A stretch of DNA of 64,000 nt from Syngnathus acus (lineage: Eukaryota; Chordata; Actinopteri; Syngnathiformes; Syngnathidae), in NCBI RefSeq assembly GCF_901709675.1, contig NC_051096.1, positions 3,313,001 to 3,377,000 on the forward strand. The letters run 5' to 3'. Below the pieces are notes generated by a model. It did not search any database, was not told the DNA's origin, and saw nothing but the letters and a program-made list of their open reading frames with translations. Both the position numbers and the translations under genes were made by a program. Each line of letters begins with the position of its first letter. Position 1 is the stretch's first letter. Of the stretch, positions 21,420-33,814 are shown piece by piece.

Positions 21420-22400
21420 TCAACGCGGTGCTACTGTTGGCTGTCTTTCTTTTCAGCATGCATTGCTAACTTCCGCAGCTCTTTGTTTGCAGCTATTCAG
21501 CTAAAGCTAATTCATACAACGTCGAGGCCGCCGCGGAGCGACACAGAGGAGATGCGGTGCTTTTGCGTCTGTTAAATGTCACACGTGTAGTGAAAGGACA
21601 GCCATCGTGGTGATAAAAAGTGAGGGGAAACACAGTTTAACACTCACGCTGGCTCTGTTTAGCGACGTGATGCTAACTTCCGGCCTTTTCTTCTTCTATT
21701 CTACCATTCCGTCAACCGCGTCAATCCTCTTAACGTTACTGCCGTCTTCTGGACGTAGTGGGTTACTACATACAATTGTTCCAGTGATTAATGGTACGTA
21801 AGAGGAGCCAAACAGTATACTCAAGTAACACTATTATTATAACTCAAATAAATGTTAAAAGAAGTTCTCCAATTATTGAGTAATAGTAAATCATTTTCAA
21901 ATAACTGTTATAGGAACAACTGATTTACAATATTATTACCCCCCAAAAATTAAGAAATATTTATAAAATAACATTACGGTCAAGCCACAAGAAATCATCT
22001 TTACCAATTTTGCTAACAGGTTGTCACAGTCAGCTCCTTTCCCTGCACCTTTTCTCTTGGCCTTCAAAACGACTGCTCTCATTGAGGTTTTTCCCACAGC
22101 TAAAGAGCTTGTAGTAGTACACAGGAAAATCCCCTCATGTCAGCATCATGCATGACATGGGTCCACCCACGCCGAAGCTTAGCGCTGTGTGTGCTCGCCA
22201 GTCCATCTGTCAGCCTTCATCCTGCGTTTGCTCAAAGCCAGTCAAGTTACCTACGTAAACTCGCATTCTCATTCGATGTCATTTACAGTATTTTACATCA
22301 CAACCCAGACTAAACTACGAGAACTGTTGAACTTTATTTTGTGGGTAATCATAAGTACTTAATAATAGGCACTAGTCATTTAAACAGGGGTGTGCAAATT
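21420..22400. other. Upstream flank of the zinc-finger gene and intergenic sequence
   Basis: A CpG-richer stretch near 21520-21560 (gaggccgccgcggagcgacac) may be the promoter of the minus-strand zinc-finger gene. No coding exon is recognised. The remainder is A/T-rich. Confidence 0.35.
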
Positions 22401-22419
22401 TATTATAGAGTCTATAACT

Positions 22420-22728
22420 CAGTCAAACTCATTTTTTTTCGCGGGCCGCATTGTAGTCATAGCTTCTTTCGGAGGGCCCTTATGACTGTCAACCCAAATA
22501 AATAATATTATATACAGTAAAAGCTACAAAACAAACTGACAAATAACTCGTTTTCAAATCAGATGAGTAAAAACTGGTCAAATATTTAAAAAATTAAGAG
22601 ATTAAAAGTGAAGACAATTTGCAATTCTAGTAATGAAACACGAATTCGATGCACAATTTGTCTTCGCCGGCCATATAAAATGATGTGGCGGGCCGTATCT
22701 GGCCCCCGGGCCTTGAGTTTGACACCTG
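22420..22728. mobile_element. hAT-like MITE
   Basis: The left end CAGTCAAACTCA and the right end TGAGTTTGACACCTG form an imperfect terminal inverted repeat. The interior has paired gcgggccgcattg and gcgggccgtatctggcccccggg segments, the hallmark of a very common vertebrate non-autonomous hAT family. No transposase is present. Family assignment is from recognition only. Confidence 0.6.
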
Positions 22729-22896
22729 TCTAGACTATACCTGATGTATTTCGACACACAAAACATGGAAATTAAAAAAAAACATTCAAATTAGATTAAA
22801 AAGCGTAAATAACGAGTTAAAAAGAATCATTTGTATTACTCATTCAACTACCATCGCGTTTTAAAATAAACAAATAAATAAATAAAAACGCAGCTG

Positions 22897-22906
22897 GTCA
22901 CGTGAC
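22897..22906 (+). promoter_or_regulatory. CLEAR/E-box palindrome upstream of laptm4b
   Basis: GTCACGTGAC is the exact palindromic core of the CLEAR element bound by TFEB/TFE3, regulators of lysosomal genes. It lies 219 bases upstream of the laptm4b start codon. laptm4b encodes a lysosomal membrane protein, so the context is coherent. Confidence 0.55.
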
Positions 22907-23124
22907 TGGGATGAGCCAGATTAGATTTAAGGGACTCTCTCGTTCTTTCCTCTCACTGGAGCAGGAGAAGAACATCTCGCACGACATAGGTTCGATGTGA
23001 CAACAAGCTGCACTTATTGTTTTATTGTCATATTTTATTTTAACATACAAGCGGAGCTAAACGGCGTTTCCCCCCCTGACAGCCTTCATGTAAATTTGCG
23101 CTCGTTTCGGTTTCCCATTTGAGA

Positions 23125-26100
23125 ATGATTTCGCCGTGGGACCGCTGGTACTCGACGAGTTGCTGCCTCTGCTGCCATGTCCGGACGGGCACCATTATTC
23201 TGGGTATTTGGTACATGGTAAGGACTTCGATTGAAGCAATCACGCCGACTTTATCGATAGCATTGTCAGGTTGGATGCGCGTCACATGCCGATGCATTTG
23301 AACTAGCTTGCGACGATGTTGAACCTCGGATGTTTCTCACCTTAAAATAATGTTTGCACTTCCTTATCTCGTCGTGATTTACATTTATAAACATTGTTCA
23401 ACGTTTTTAAGAAACATTACAGTGACGCCAACAAATCGGCTCAAGTGTTGGGACCAATCTCTCAAAACAATCTGGCTTTATTAGGATAAATCTGCCCAGT
23501 TTGCTGAAAGGAACACTGGCGTTTTATTCTTGGGGTGATTTAAAAACTTTATCACCATTATGACATATACCCTATTCAAGTCATTGAAAAAAAATCTTGT
23601 CAAGAGACGGGGAATAAAAGAAACATTTGATATTATCTGGTTGCGCAAGTGTGCACACCCTCTTCCAGTATGGGATGTGATGTGACTACAAAAAAGTCAG
23701 GAAAAGCCTTCTAGAACATCAACATTGGATTCAATCCGAGGCTCTTTAAAAGGTGGCGAGTGTCCATTTAACATGATTTTGAATGGGTTCATTCATTCTG
23801 AACACATGTTTTGACATCAAGTGACTCGCTAGTGTAATATTGGACAAAAGTGTGCCAGTTTTCATTTATATGTTGTATAATGGCTATCAGCTGTTTTGCA
23901 CTGTTTACCCTTCATGTGCACTTTGGTTAAATTTAGCATTGCTGCTTTTGGACTAACCTGAGCTTTTAAACATAGTAGCGCACCTCCTAAGCCTGCTAAA
24001 TCCCCGCCTGGGCTTTTGTAAGTGTTTACGCTATATCCCCATCCCCCCCCGTCTGCATACTGTTTTCGTCTGGACTAACATGTCACAATAGCATTTTTAA
24101 AAACCATGGTGTATTTTTTTTGAAACTGTCACATTCCTCACAAAAGTTAAGGATGTTAAAAATCGTTATTTTCTTCTCCTTCGCAGCTCATCAACGCAGT
24201 TGTGCTACTCATCTTGTTATCGGCCCTCAATGACCCCGTGCAGTATCGCTACCACCTCACCAGCTCCGAGCTGGGCACCGACGTCGATGTCATGGACGAC
24301 GCTAGTGAGTGCAAACATAAACACAATCTCGGTCTGTAGTTTTCATCTCAGTGTGTCACATCTTGGTAACATTTAACAAATCCCCTTGTGGGATCAGTCG
24401 ATGGATTGGTGAGTCATTCAAGATGGACGCCGTAATCCAGCGTGGAACGAGATGCTGCTTTTTAATCAGACGCCATATTAGCGCATGCGTGTGGCCTTGC
24501 GTCGGCCTGAGGGGACGTTCAGCCACTCTGAGGCACATCAGCTGTGTCCGAGCTGACAGTGCCATTCCGGGGCAATCATAAAAAATAAACCGCCACCAGC
24601 GCTTCGGGGGGTAAAATGTCTTTAGCTTTAGCGCTGGAAAACACAAACAAGATGAGTCATTTTAATTAATGAAAAATGAGAGCACCCTGGCAGAAAGAAA
24701 GCTCGCTGACCAGAATCAAAGGATTAGCCTCTGTGCATTTTTATTTTTGCGTTTTTTGGTTGACCTTTTAAAGACATTCAGTCCAATATCCGCTCTGTCA
24801 AAATATTTTTATTAGGCGGCTATTGATTGCGTTGCAACTATCAATGCACCTCTGGATGAACCCGGAAAATCCAATTTGATTGCGAGATTACAGTGAGTTC
24901 AGATTCCACCAGTCGATATCGTTAACTTGTTAACAGCTCATGAGCAGACAGGATTTAACTCAATCTTGTTTTTGTTTTTTTCTGCAGATATCTGCATAGC
25001 AACAGCAATCTCCCTCCTCATGATTCTCATATGTGGAATGGCAACATATGGCGCTTACAAGGTGAGCCCACATTCAATTTTACCAAAATATTCGACTCAT
25101 TTGAAATTCCCGCCTCATCCCGCACAGCAACACGCCGCTTGGATCATTCCTTTCTTCTGCTACCAAATTTTCGACTTTGCCCTTAACACCCTGGTGGCTG
25201 TCAGCGTGCTGGTGTACCCCAGCACGGTGCAGGACTACCTCCAACAACTGGTGAGGCAAATTCATCACATTCCAGAAGACTCTTTCTTAATCTTTTTTTT
25301 TTTCTTCTCCCTATCCTTGCAGCCGGGAACCTTCCCTTACAAAGAGGACATCATGTCCACCAATAATATGTGCCTAGTTATCGCAGTCCTCCTCTTCATT
25401 GGCGGCATCCTCTCCTTCAAGGTAACATTTACATTGAAACTCTCCGGACACTCGATTGAAGAAGGATCGCATTCCTTTTCCTCACTTTTCAGAATGCGCA
25501 GATGGTTCGGGGGTTTAAAATTGGAGCGGTTCACCGCTTTAACGCTGGCGTGGGTGCGAGCCCAGCACGCTACTCGGTCTTTTCACACACCGACACAATG
25601 AACCTGCTGTTAGCCTGCCAAGTCCCACCGACAACTGAAGGAGCGCAGCAAGAAAACAGATGCTTAGCAAGCAAAAAAATAGAAAGTCATTTACATATAA
25701 GCCGAAATCAGTATTCTTAGAAAAAATAACGGGATGCTTTGTAGCTAAGTCCATTCATTTGTGTCTCCAGGCCTACCTAATCGGTTGCGTGTGGAACTGC
25801 TACAGATACGTAAGCGGCCGAGGCACCACTGAGGTCCTCGTCTATGTCACCACTAACGACACCACGGTGAGTCCTCAAACCCATTTCCTCTCATTACAAC
25901 CAAAAACAAAAGGGCTTAGAAGACATCCCTGTGGGACACCTGTATAAATTTAATATCATTTTAACACCTTTTTGGTTTATTTTTTAAATGTGTAGTTTGC
26001 CCTGGTGTTTTGTGAGGCTCTCCGCGTAAATTGAAATTGGATTGGCGTGGTTGTCAGATTAGAGATACGGTATCCGCCGTGCAGAGTACACTTTGTGCGT

Positions 26101-26775
26101 CCGTCGGGTCCTCTCGTAAGGCTTTAAGCACGGTCACACTTTCCATCTGCCTGTCTGCGCTAATCCCCCCCAACACTGATACATAAGACATTAATCTGCG
26201 CTCGCTTCGCTGTCGTCACCAAGCTCATCATCGCCGTCGTTCGTCTCATGCTCGGTCGTACAATAGCGGGCGAGGCGGCGTGAAAGCCATGAATCTTAAA
26301 AGCGCTCCTTTCATCGCCATTGCAAAAAGCAGCGGCGGTAAATGTTTGAGTGCATGCTTTTATATACGAAATGTCATTTTGCACACGCAGCCTCCGCGTC
26401 CTCTTTATGTGTCCTCTGTTGTCGTGGACACGTTACATAAGCGTCTGCCTGTCCGCTTCATTTCAAATCCCCGGCCGTGATGGGTTCGCAAGGCCTTCCC
26501 CCAGCTGATGCCTCACAATCGCATCCCCTCGGAGCACATTTCTCCCGCTCGCCTGAATTAGCAACGGCAGCAATTGTGCATTCCTGCAGCCTGTGTGCAT
26601 AGAAGAGAATTTAAAGAATGGAGATTGTTGCTTTTCCTTGACATCCATACAACACAGCGCCCCCTTTCTCTAATTTTGTGTTCTGCGCTCTGTTTAGGTT
26701 TTGCTTCCACCCTACGAGGAAGTGGTCGCCATACCGCCTAAGGAGCCCCCCCCTCCCCAGTACGTGAAGGCTTGA
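23125..26775 (+). CDS. laptm4b: Lysosomal-associated transmembrane protein 4B
   Basis: Four-pass endosomal/lysosomal membrane protein. Seven coding exons: 23125-23217, 24187-24304, 24988-25061, 25128-25250, 25323-25421, 25771-25866 and 26698-26775; 226 residues, equal to the short human isoform. The N-terminus [22 protein letters not shown] and the helix [17 protein letters not shown] are diagnostic of the 4B rather than the 4A paralogue. Other segments are [44 protein letters not shown] and [12 protein letters not shown]. The tail carries LPPY and a PPQY (PPxY) motif, which in this family recruit NEDD4-type ubiquitin ligases. No in-frame ATG lies upstream before a stop. AATAAA at 27611-27616 suggests a 3' UTR of about 0.85 kb. 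Confidence 0.96.
25911..25946 (-). mobile_element. Short reverse-transcriptase motif in laptm4b intron 6
   Basis: The minus strand reads [11 protein letters not shown], the conserved RT motif of many non-LTR retrotransposons. I see no convincing coding match on either side, so this would be a very short relic. Chance similarity remains possible. Confidence 0.35.
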
Positions 26776-28638
26776 GCCCAGCCCGTCCAGTCTCTTATAA
26801 CCCCCCTTACAACCTCCATCGGTAGGCGTAGATGAGTCTCGGACGTGGATTCTTGACATTTCCGTTAGTTTAGAGACGGTCTTTCTGTCACCGTGACGTC
26901 TGCTCCTCCGCACGGACATGCACTTTGAGTCGGCCGCCAACTGTTAGCCCTTCGATACTGTGAATCTCCCTCGTGTTTTTGTCTTGAGTGAGGAGCAAGA
27001 GCACTTTTGCATCCCCCTCCCTCTTTGAATGTAACGACGGGGTATTTTTGTATGATTTTTTTTTTTTTTTTTGTATAACTGTAAGGAGAGGGGGGGGAGG
27101 TTGGTGGTCATCCCCGCGAGGAAATCACAAGTCTTCTAAAAGTCTTCCTTTAAATGTGCGCGTCCATCTCTAAGAGGATATCCACGCAAACCGCGACATC
27201 TTCCTCTTTTGCTCTTGAGGGCATTTTCCTTTCATGACGTAACATGGGGGAGCTCCTTGTGTGTGTATCACTGCCCTTTTTCCAAACAACTGTTGATTTA
27301 TGTGGTGCATTAGCTTAGCATAATAGCACAAACTGGTAGAGCACATCCATCAAATTAGTAATATCTCATGAACTAAATAGCACCTATGTATTCGAATATA
27401 ATTTATCTATTTTATGCAGTCTTAGTAGCGACTGATCATCTATTAAGTTTTTTTTAACAACCAATCACTAAAATAGCCAAGACACAAAATGTTGCTCCCT
27501 TACGTAAGAGTCCATCAAAATCTAGTACTTTACTAAAACGCGTTGTGTATTGTCATAATATCGACGTATAGTACTGTGTACATAAATGATAACATTTAAA
27601 AAGATTAAAAAATAAATACAATTTAGCTTAAAACTCAACCTGCAAGTCTCATTCAAGGGAAATGCAGAGTAACTAGTGGGCGCCTTCATGACCAGTGCTT
27701 CTGCACATGCAATCGAGCTCGCACTTTAAAGCGGCAGACATGACATTGCTTGTCGTTGTGACGTCGCGTCCGAAAAAGATGCAGAGCGGTTTGATATTCC
27801 AAGTCGGAAGTGTGAAAAACACAAAGATGAAAGCTGGGATGACTGATGCCTCAGTGTGTAATTGTCAGAATCCCTTTGACTGTCCTTTACAATCCAGCAA
27901 TGTGTCCTCAACCATAATAAATAATCATTTTAAAAATACATGCCATGTAGTCCCATGATTTTATTTAATATGGTCTTGTTTTAAAATAAAAATGACTAAA
28001 GCAGTTATGCTATCATTCTAAAAAATTTTTGGGTCATAAATTGAGTTTGCATGCATTTTCACCATTAAAAATACACTGCGCAGTTTTATGGGTCAAGTTG
28101 TTACAAGTTGGAGGAATCCGGGTCAGATATGCTGATTGCGTAAAAAAAAAACTACATCACGTGCAAAAATGCAGACAGATTGTGACCCACATGCTCATCC
28201 GTCCCGGCAAAGTAGGTGAGCGTCTATCAGTCTTCTATCCAAGGTAATGCCTGACTCCATTTTGAACAGCCACGCGGGATAAATCCCCCACTCATCCCAA
28301 AGAGATGTACCCAATGTGTGGCCATGGTTGTAAAAGCACCATTTATTATTATTTCGATCCTGCTGCAACTGAATAAGGTCACCTGTTAATTAGAAACCGC
28401 TTAACATTTTGTATTCAATTCTTCAATCCCTTTAAAGAATCCTTGGTCATACCATCTTAAAACAAAATTCCACTTACAGTATAGACTTGGCTATACAATG
28501 GCGCCCTCGTGTGGATACCTCAAGTACTTACCACAGTAGTAGTACTGATTTCATATTAAAAATAAAAAAGCCAAAGGCAGATATTGTCAACACCAACTTT
28601 ATTTATGACAATCAGGGTAATGGGAGGGTGGGGGAGTT
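26776..28638. other. laptm4b 3' UTR and intergenic sequence
   Basis: No coding exon recognised. laptm4b 3' UTR probably reaches about 27635. A minus-strand AATAAA (28598-28603) lies 36 bases past the rpl30 stop. A CTCF-type motif sits at 28501-28514. Confidence 0.55.
28501..28514 (-). promoter_or_regulatory. CTCF-type motif
   Basis: The minus strand reads CCACACGAGGGCGC, close to the CTCF core. It lies between the convergent 3' ends of laptm4b and rpl30. Confidence 0.4.
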
Positions 28639-29547
28639 TTACTGAGCCTGCTGCTGCTGATCAGGTATGCTCCTGATGATGTCAGAATCGCCTGGGAGGG
28701 GAACGAAAGAACAAACAAATAAGCAAAAACTAATTTTCCCTCTCAGTGATGTCCCAAAATAAAATGAGATCCAAGTTTTGAACTCACCGGGGTCGATGAT
28801 GGCAAGCGTGCACACACGGTAGTATTTGCCACAGGCGGTGCCCAGTTCGATGTTGTTGCCGCTGTAGTGGTGCACGCCGGTCTTGGCCAGCATAGCGTAG
28901 TACTCGATCTCGGACTTCCTGTACAAAAAAGAATGAAATGATGTCACTGCATGAATGTTGCTTCCCTCAAATAATTATATAGTCAGGGTAAAAAAAATAA
29001 CTGCTGAGCCCATTTTATTGGTTGCTAAACAAAACAGCAGCACCTACGCTTAACCATTGTTGTATTCTCAAAACAATTGATACCTTACCTGAGAGCCGGG
29101 CAGTTGTTGGCCAGGATGACCAGCTTGGCTTTGCCCTGTCGGATCATCTTCTGGGCCTGCTTATAGCCCAGCACGTACTTGCCACTTTTCATCACCAGCT
29201 GGAGTCGGGAGTTGATGGACTCCATCGACTTTTTCTGCATTCGGAAGCAGATTAAAAACAGTCAATGTCTGGCTGCCACAAAAACACGACATAGCTAAAC
29301 TGTAATTATGCACCAAGTTAGCATTAGCCGCAGCTAACATTTGCCGAGTATTCATCGACTACACAAGGTGGGTCACATTATACCCTTTGGTTAATACATG
29401 GCGACAATTTCCACAAGCTTAAACGCGATGTCGTGTTAGCTTGTTAGCTTAGCAGGCCTCGACTACCATTCAACTCCACGTGAAGCGGCTAGCGCGTGCC
29501 GAGAGCAAAAGCTGCTTGCCACTCACCGTTTTCTTTGCAGCCACCAT
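28639..29547 (-). CDS. rpl30: 60S ribosomal protein L30 (eL30)
   Basis: Structural protein of the large cytosolic ribosomal subunit. Coding exons: 29527-29547 (MVAAKKT), 29089-29234, 28788-28918 and 28639-28691; 116 residues against 115 in human. Segments [20 protein letters not shown] and [20 protein letters not shown] are near-invariant in the family. The C-terminus [16 protein letters not shown] differs from the mammalian end. A non-coding first exon lies near 29690-29740. It is divergent from the erich5-like gene, with 750 bases between start codons. No snoRNA was recognised in its short introns. Confidence 0.97.
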
Positions 29548-29699
29548 TTTTGCGGTTTCAAGTCCGAAGCCGGCCAACCTACGGACGAGATTGAAACAGT
29601 AAGAGGTTTCGTTACGTTTTGTGTGTGTGAACAAAGCCCAATCGATCAATTTTGGGTGTTTTTTTTATTAGACAACAACGAGAGATTCTTACGGTGAGT

Positions 29700-29745
29700 T
29701 TACTTCAATATGGCCTCGGAAGGAAAGGAAGGACCAGCATGCTTT
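29700..29745 (-). promoter_or_regulatory. rpl30: rpl30 start region: TOP-like pyrimidine tract and YY1-type motif
   Basis: The minus strand reads TCCTTCCTTTCCTTCCGAGG and then CCATATTG. A pyrimidine run at the transcription start is the 5' TOP signature of ribosomal protein mRNAs. GCCATATTG fits a YY1 site, frequent at such starts. The exact start is inferred. Confidence 0.5.
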
Positions 29746-29763
29746 GCGGCGTGATGTTGAAGC

Positions 29764-29773
29764 GCGCATGCGC
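29764..29773. promoter_or_regulatory. NRF1-type palindrome, rpl30/erich5 divergent promoter
   Basis: GCGCATGCGC is the exact palindromic NRF1 core. It lies in the intergenic stretch shared by minus-strand rpl30 and the plus-strand erich5-like gene. Confidence 0.5.
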
Positions 29774-30297
29774 AGACGACTTCAGCGCATCTGGCAACAC
29801 TCGTCAGCTGTTTTGACACTAACTTTTTCAGTCTTTTTTTTTTTTTTGCTTAATTTCATCTGTAATACTGTCAAAAGAGCTAAACCTATAATTACCGACA
29901 AACTTTAGTTGTAGTTTTAGTGGTGGCATCATTGATGGTGTAGTTGAGTCATTTGGGTCAACTCTGCATTTTGGGCCAAAATTAAATCTTTGGAGTATTC
30001 CCCCTCCTTTACACGTACTTATGTCACCACCCAGTGAGGCGGGGCCGCCTCTGCACGCAAGCAACCACTGACCACTTGAATAATGTATTTTTGTTGCCAG
30101 CCTCCTGGAAACAGCCTCAGTTACGGTCAACAACAAATCCGACACTGGCTGCACCGGCGTGTCTCGGTAACTCGAGGCCACCACAACAACAACACAGGAA
30201 CCATCACAAGATGCGTAACTCCGCACGACACTGAAGGGACGAACCCAAATTCCACATTTCTTTTCTTTCCCTTGCAAACTCCGGTGGAGAGCTCAGG

Positions 30298-31375
30298 ATG
30301 GGATGTTCCACAAGCTCCCAGACTTCAGCGGTGGACTCGACCAAACCTGGAATTAAACCAAAGGAGAGCAATGGAACCAACACTACAGGTACCAAAATAC
30401 TTTTAAGACTCAATAGTATCACTTTAAGAATTTCTAAAAATTATAGTAGCAGAATAATAATCATGCAGGACATAATTGCACACAAAGTTTGCTGTGGTGT
30501 GACATGACAATCATTGAATCTCTCAATACAACCCGATAACAACAAGATCAGTATCTAATGGTGTATCATTTATGTTGTAGATGGTAATAAAGGTTGGAAA
30601 AAAAAAATCAAAAATTGACCAAACGGTTGGACCCCCCCTGGAGAGAGTTTCTTGGTTTCCTCTCCTGTATGTCAATCATTAAAGTCGCCGTGCTGAGAAA
30701 ACATGGAAACACATAGCAACACACAAACAATCAAGTTAAGGTCATGCGGGTTCACGCCTTGGTCAACGAGTAAAGTAGTAACGACCGGGATTCTCCCTGA
30801 ATAAAGTTCAGCTGTTCAAGTAGGCTTTTCCTGACGCTACTTCAATTTGTTTAGCTAATAGCTGCAGTTACTTTAATCCAGCTATTTACTATATTTACTT
30901 AATTACATTTAGTACAAATATACTTTTGCTCACATTTTTATGATGTAATTTTTTTCAATTTGCGGACACAGTGACGGCCAATGGGAATGCGGACAGCAGG
31001 ACCGTTCCCGACCAGATGCCGGCAGACTCCTCCGATGTGAAGCCCACTGACGATACGGCGACGGCAACAGCGCAGGAGGAGGAACTGCAGCTGATGGATG
31101 CCGAGGCAGATGCCGCTCCTTCCGAGCCTCCGGCAGAGGCACCTCCAGAAAATGGTCAATTGAAATTTAAAAACCAAATTTCAACTAAATCTCTTCTAAC
31201 GTTGAGTTGTTGTGACGGCCACCCCATTTAGCCTCAGCTCAAGCAGAAGCCACCGATTCGACGGAACCAAAGCAAGAAACAACAGAGACACCAGGTGAGG
31301 TCAATTTTTAGTGAAGCTGAACGATTGACTCCAATTCACATTCTGTTCGACCCTCGTTTAGCTTCAAGTGACTGA
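30298..31375 (+). CDS. erich5: ERICH5-like (C8orf47-like) acidic protein
   Basis: Small acidic protein of 116 residues. Coding exons: 30298-30388, 30972-31154, 31232-31294 and 31362-31375, all joined in phase 1. It begins MGCSTSSQ, a strong N-myristoylation plus palmitoylation signal (Gly2, Cys3), so membrane tethering is expected. The middle is Ala/Asp/Glu/Pro-rich (TAQEEELQLMDAEADAA) with no globular domain visible. Human ERICH5 also starts MGCSSS, is Glu-rich and lies near RPL30 and RIDA, so the call rests on the N-terminus, composition and synteny. It is much shorter than the human protein (about 370 residues). The function is unknown. Confidence 0.7.
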
Positions 31376-32173
31376 TGAGTCACATCACCCACCAGACTGT
31401 ACACAAACTTTCATATTGCCAAGATGGAGAAGCTGTGACATCATCACTGTGTGCCTTCCCACACCGCGACAGCACTTAATCCATTTGAGAGAACGTTTTG
31501 CATTTATAGCCAAATGCCAAAAATTATGAATCAATATGGATGTTATTACCGTAAAAAGTGAATGTTGGACACTTCAGTGCCCTACTATAGTGGAAAAATA
31601 AATATTTTAAATTAAATACAACTTTTTATCCAAAAGAAAACGTTTGCTGCAAGTTGCAACAGCTGTCCCCTATTTCAGCAGTTTACTATTCTTACAGCAG
31701 GTCAAACAACCAGTAGATTCCTTTATTATCAAAAGTAATATAAAATAATAAAATTACAATTAATTTCCATTCATTTTCTTTCTCGCTCACTCGCTTTTTT
31801 ATTTTTTAAACATTTCCGCAACACATGTTAAACATAATTAAGAGTGATTCAAAATATGTAATAAATAACCAAATTCAAAACACTTCTTGGCCATTTTTTT
31901 TTTTTATTTGAGATTGTTTTACAGTTGCATGAATGAAAGCCACTTATGGCACAGCGTTACATGACTTTGTTTTAATTGTGTAACTCGTCAAACATTGTAC
32001 CACAGTCCAAAGAACTGGCAAATTACGTGCTTTCTTCCATTTTGTGGGGTTCTCTGTCATTAGGCCAGTATTGAAAGCGGCTGTACGAGCCTAGAGACAA
32101 ATTTAGAAATCACAAAATGCATGCAAAAAAAAAAATGGTGGAGCTATAACTTGTTTGCAAGATGGCCGCCTAG

Positions 32174-33814
32174 TCAGGAGTCGGCAAGAGGACCGACAAC
32201 CGCCACTGCCTCGATTTCCACCAGGCCACCCTGGAGAGATTGGAAAAAAAATAAAATAATACCCATGCAAACGTACATAAGTGTAAGTGAAGACTGTGTG
32301 AATGTCGAGGAATGTAAATGTACTCACACGGGGAAGCGCCGCCACTTGGTAAGCCGCTCTGGCGGGGAAGTTGTTGCTGAAGACTGCAAAAGTGAATTAT
32401 TGGGATTGATTATCCAACGTAACTACAAGTGCCCCAGGGTGTCAACTCGATCCTTTTTAAGATAAATGAGTTTAAAAATCATAAAAGTGGGTCTCTGCTA
32501 CACAATACCGATGGAGAGCAGCTATGTTGGAGGTCACGTTACATGGTGACCTCCAGCGTAGCGGTGTCTGCTTACAAACGCAGGGGTGGGCTCACGAGAT
32601 TCCATTTCACCTATCTGTTGTCTTCTATTCATATAATGAGTGAGGGGGGCCCAAGATAGCAGTCAACCAGCACAATGCACTCATAAACAGTAGTGATAAA
32701 AAATAAAAGGACCCAAACAACCCTCATGAAGGATAACAGCATTGACTTACATGTCTTGTACACTTCATTGACGTCGTTAAAGTCATTAATGTTCGCTAGG
32801 AGGACGGTTGTCTTCACCACTGAAATGGAATAAATAGGTTTGTTTCATGAGAGAAAAAGTAGTTGTGGTGACAATTGAGATGTTACCATTGGTGTAGTTG
32901 CAGCCTGAAGCTTTAAGGATCTCCCCCATGTTAACCAGAGCCTGAGGAATAACATTTATTATTTCCCCCCTATTTAATATATGTACTTCCACTTAAATAC
33001 AGAGTATGAGTACTTTTGCTACCTCTTAGAGTCCATGCAGCATGTGTACCTGTTTAGTCTGAGCCTGCACTCCTCCCTGGACCAGCTGACCAGAAGCTAC
33101 ATCCATCCCCAGCTGACCAGAGATGTACAAGGTCCGGTCCACCAGCACTGCTTGGCTGAGCAAACATTTTCAAATGTTACATTTCCGAAGAAATCAGCGA
33201 AATTGCTGAGAATGGCGACCCCATGTGGATAATAATGGGTTTGCAACTTTCATATACATACATTCTCGTTGCATGGTAAATTATATATTCCTGTATTATA
33301 TAGCGATTTTTTTTGTATACGTGTAACAAAGTAATTTTATAAATAACTTTCCATTGTGGTTGGAATGTCATTTAGTGTAAATAATTCACAATGACGGTCG
33401 GTCTCCGCCCACAAACATCCTGATTGGTCTATAACCCCTACTCCCTTTCGGCACGCGTGCAACGTTCGACAATAAAAACTGAATAATAACAAAACAAAAC
33501 AACAACAATTATAATATATAAAGGTGTGTGCATTTTACCTGTATATTCCCTGCCTGACTGGAGCTTTGTCCGTGTATGTAATCTGCCTGCGAATTGTCGC
33601 CATTCTTTTACGTCACCTGCAGCTCTTCGAAGAGAGTTTGGACTTTGTGGCCTCCGAGTTTCACTTTACAAGCATTATCGGTTAAGTGCAACGACCGTTT
33701 GGACACGCCTACCATTATATGCATTCAAAACATTTTTATTTTTTGTTACCTGTAGGGACCGATGGCAGCCGGTGCTTTCGCGGTGTTAATAATCTTTCTG
33801 ATGAGAGTGGACAT
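32174..33814 (-). CDS. rida: 2-iminobutanoate/2-iminopropanoate deaminase (RIDA/HRSP12)
   Basis: Hydrolyses reactive enamine/imine intermediates from PLP enzymes to keto acids and ammonia. Six coding exons: 33750-33814, 33050-33155, 32887-32941, 32751-32819, 32328-32383 and 32174-32230; 135 residues, against 137 in human. Landmarks: MSTLIRKIINTAKAPAAIGPY, SQAVLVDRTLYISGQLGMD, NMGEILKASGCNYTN, VVKTTVLLANINDFNDVNEVY and NNFPARAAYQVAALP, the last holding the conserved active-site Arg. EIEAVAV near the end carries the conserved Glu. The exon 5 donor was placed at CGT|GTGAGT because the next exon is phase 0. It shares a divergent intergenic region with mrpl9. Confidence 0.95.

Noticed and set aside
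24351-24646. Open frames on both strands in laptm4b intron 2
   Set aside because: No domain, no supporting splice pattern and no start context; ordinary chance frames.
25502-25720. Open frame after laptm4b exon 5
   Set aside because: It is intronic: the exon ends at a clear GTAACA donor at 25421 and the next laptm4b exon starts at 25771 in phase.
28639-29547. Possible intronic snoRNA in rpl30 (human RPL30 hosts one)
   Set aside because: I could not find convincing H/ACA or C/D boxes in the short introns.
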